Positions 62,379-64,000 of a stretch of 64,000 nucleotides of DNA are shown here, in pieces. The translations under genes were made by a program, and so were the position numbers. The stretch is from the NCBI RefSeq assembly GCF_000424305.1, contig NZ_AUJQ01000004.1, positions 62,001 to 126,000 of the forward strand. Reading direction: 5' to 3'. The notes under the pieces are model-generated. The model had not been told where the DNA came from and made no database searches. It worked only from the letters and a program-made list of their open reading frames with translations. The DNA comes from Pseudobutyrivibrio ruminis AD2017. Lineage in GTDB: Bacteria > Bacillota > Clostridia > Lachnospirales > Lachnospiraceae. Each line of letters begins with the position of its first letter. Position 1 is the first letter of the stretch.

Positions 62379-63421
62379 TATTTATTCCAATTCTCTAACA
62401 TTTCTCTAACATAGTCAGTAGTCATAATCTTATCAACAGTGCCCTGAACATCAAGACGCTTTGTGTTGTGTGATGTGTAAGCATCTGCTGCCATAGTGTG
62501 AACCTGTCCGTCTACGAAGAACTTATCATAGTTAAGGTCACGTCCGTCAGGAAGAACGCGGTAGTAGTTACCCATATCTACGGAACGAACGCACTCTTCG
62601 TTAGTCATAAGAGTTTCGAATAATTTCTCGCCGTGGCGTGTACCGATGATTTTTGTACCTGTGTCGCCAAAGAGCTGCTGAACAGCCTTTGCAAGGTCGC
62701 CAATTGTGCTGGCATCAGACTTCTGAACGAATAAATCACCTGGCTCGCCGTGCTCAAAAGCAAACATAACAAGAGCAACTGCCTCGTCAAGATTCATAAG
62801 GAAACGAGTCATGTTAGGGTCTGTGATTGTGATTGGGTTACCTGCCTTAATCTGGTCGATGAAAAGAGGGATAACTGAACCACGTGAGCACATAACGTTA
62901 CCGTAACGTGTAGTACAGATAGTAGTCTTACCGGCTGCAACACGAGCGTTTGCGCCGATAACCTTTTCCATCATGGCCTTTGAAATACCCATAGCATTGA
63001 TAGGGTAAGCTGCCTTATCTGTTGAAAGACAAACAACACGCTGTACGCCAGCTTCTACTGCTGCGTGAAGAACGTTGTCAGTACCTTCTACGTTTGTACG
63101 AACAGCTTCCATTGGGAAGAATTCGCATGAAGGAACCTGCTTAAGTGCTGCTGCGTGGAAGATGAAATCTACTCCTGGCATAGCGTCCTGAACTGAACGC
63201 ATGTTACGAACATCGCCAATGTAGAACTTAACCTTACCTGCAAGGTCTGGGTGCTCAGCCTGAAGCTGATGTCTCATATCATCCTGCTTCTTCTCATCAC
63301 GTGAGAAAATACGGATCTCCTTTAAATCTGAATCTAAGAAATGCTTAAGTACAGTGCTTCCGAATGAGCCTGTACCACCTGTAATCATAAGTGTTTTATC
63401 TTTGAATAATTCGCAATTCAT
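62378..63421 (-). CDS. capE: UDP-GlcNAc 4,6-dehydratase (CapE/FlaA1 type)
   Basis: This 347-residue SDR enzyme carries out the first step from UDP-GlcNAc towards UDP-N-acetyl-L-fucosamine. It has ITGGTGSFGSTVLKHF (nucleotide binding), FHAAALKQVPSCEFFP and the active-site segment STDKAAYPINAMGISK, typical of the inverting 4,6-dehydratases. It is the first of the three cap genes in transcription order in this window and lies 23 nt after the aminotransferase gene. Confidence 0.94.
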   Translation of the reverse strand: MNCELFKDKTLMITGGTGSFGSTVLKHFLDSDLKEIRIFSRDEKKQDDMRHQLQAEHPDLAGKVKFYIGDVRNMRSVQDAMPGVDFIFHAAALKQVPSCEFFPMEAVRTNVEGTDNVLHAAVEAGVQRVVCLSTDKAAYPINAMGISKAMMEKVIGANARVAAGKTTICTTRYGNVMCSRGSVIPLFIDQIKAGNPITITDPNMTRFLMNLDEAVALVMFAFEHGEPGDLFVQKSDASTIGDLAKAVQQLFGDTGTKIIGTRHGEKLFETLMTNEECVRSVDMGNYYRVLPDGRDLNYDKFFVDGQVHTMAADAYTSHNTKRLDVQGTVDKIMTTDYVREMLENWNK

Positions 63422-63444
63422 TGCGTTTCTCCTCTATATTTATA

Positions 63445-64000
63445 TTAACCTTTGAATTCATTAACTGCATTAATAACAGCTTCAATTTCTTCTGATGTAA
63501 GTTCTGGGAACATTGGAATTGTTACTCCGTGCTCTGCCAAATCTTCTGCAACAGGGAAATCACCATGCTTGTAGCCAAGTCCCTTGAAGCATTCCTGCTC
63601 ATGCATTGGAACTGGGAAGTAAACTCCTGTAGCAATTCCCTTTTCTTCCATGTATGCTCTGAAAGCGCTGCGATTTTCAACCTTCATTGGATATACATAG
63701 AAGATGTGTTCATTATGCTCACCAACTACTGGCTTTGTGAAAAGTGGATTAGTAATCTTTTCATTATATGTAGCTGCAATCTGTCTGCGGCGCTCGTTCC
63801 AAGCATCCAAATGTGGAAGCTTAACTGAAAGCATTGCTGCCTGAAGAGCATCCAAACGTGAATTGAAGCCTACAAGGTAATTGTAATATTTAGGTAAGTT
63901 ACCGTGGAAATCGATTTTAGATTCATCGAAGTCCTGACCGTTTAATCTGGCATATGTGTATGCACCGTTAAGACCTGAACCGTGAACACGGTAAGCCATG
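63445..64000 (-). CDS. DegT/DnrJ/EryC1/StrS aminotransferase, 3' part only
   Basis: This is the C-terminal 184 or more residues of a PLP sugar aminotransferase: GFNSRLDALQAAMLSVKLPHLDAWNERRRQIA, then HIFYVYPMKVENRSAF, ATGVYFPVPMHEQECF and the final FPELTSEEIEAVINAV. The frame is open to the window edge and the catalytic Lys region lies outside, so the Met at 63999 is internal. Such enzymes make amino sugars for surface glycans, which fits the cap genes. Confidence 0.9.
   Translation of the reverse strand, partial: MAYRVHGSGLNGAYTYARLNGQDFDESKIDFHGNLPKYYNYLVGFNSRLDALQAAMLSVKLPHLDAWNERRRQIAATYNEKITNPLFTKPVVGEHNEHIFYVYPMKVENRSAFRAYMEEKGIATGVYFPVPMHEQECFKGLGYKHGDFPVAEDLAEHGVTIPMFPELTSEEIEAVINAVNEFKG

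Overview
The window looks like a chromosomal segment of a low-to-moderate G+C Gram-positive anaerobe of the Lachnospiraceae, most like Butyrivibrio or Pseudobutyrivibrio (inference from gene content). The pointers are a Gram-positive S10 ribosomal operon, YesM/YesN-type two-component genes beside a CUT2 sugar ABC transporter, a large secreted GH53 galactanase with galactan-binding modules, a GH42 beta-galactosidase, a GH3 enzyme with permuted domain order, a DUF5722 secreted protein and a lysine riboswitch on dapA. No tRNA, rRNA, CRISPR array or transposase was noticed. Most genes are on the minus strand.

Layout. 1-6336: the S10 operon on the minus strand (rpsJ, rplC, rplD, rplW, rplB, rpsS, rplV, rpsC, rplP, rpmC, rpsQ, rplN, rplX, start of rplE), with its promoter near 6600-6628. 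6786-9081: an rRNA-type methyltransferase and a MATE efflux pump on the plus strand. 9136-19324: a sugar-sensing and uptake locus on the minus strand, made of a GGDEF cyclase, a YesN regulator, a YesM kinase, a binding protein, an ATPase, two permeases and a second binding protein. 19380-24231: a cytidylate-kinase-like protein, an SLC13-type permease and the permuted GH3. 24374-26119: metF and cysE. 26232-31479: a cyclic-nucleotide-domain protein and the GH53 galactanase. 31707-42435: upp-uraA, TraX, a KdsC-like phosphatase, an NhaC antiporter, dapA with its L-box, a K+ channel, an amidase, nnr and a secreted lipase. 42637-46040: a decaying accessory island (RhuM pseudogene, GNAT, DinD remnant, ORF6N/PLD-like protein, small HTH protein) that is very rich in palindromes. 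46175-53499: rlmD, yhaM, GH42, a stand-alone PAS-like protein, metY and a Mn-type sod. 53631-53929: a highly regular repeat array. 53900-64000: a surface-polysaccharide locus (acyltransferase, NeuD, GT2, DUF5722, GtrA, GT4, capG-capF-capE for UDP-N-acetyl-L-fucosamine, DegT aminotransferase).

How the genes fit together. The secreted GH53 would cut beta-1,4-galactan outside the cell. The YesMN/CUT2 locus could sense and import a sugar product, and the cytoplasmic GH42 and GH3 could finish hydrolysis. This link is inference, because the transported sugar cannot be read from the sequence. metF, cysE and metY serve methionine/cysteine synthesis, and dapA is under lysine control.

The most unusual signals are as follows. 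(1) An array of 12 alternating inverted 8-mers repeats every 52/53 bp, which is close to exactly five helical turns. (2) Perfect or near-perfect palindromes lie inside or at the ends of every DNA-binding-type gene or remnant of the accessory island, including a shared motif present both in the ORF6N promoter and inside the ORF6N gene. (3) A three-copy family of about 90-nt palindromic intergenic elements is present. (4) Two terminator-like hairpins have a 3' arm that is also the Shine-Dalgarno sequence of the next gene.
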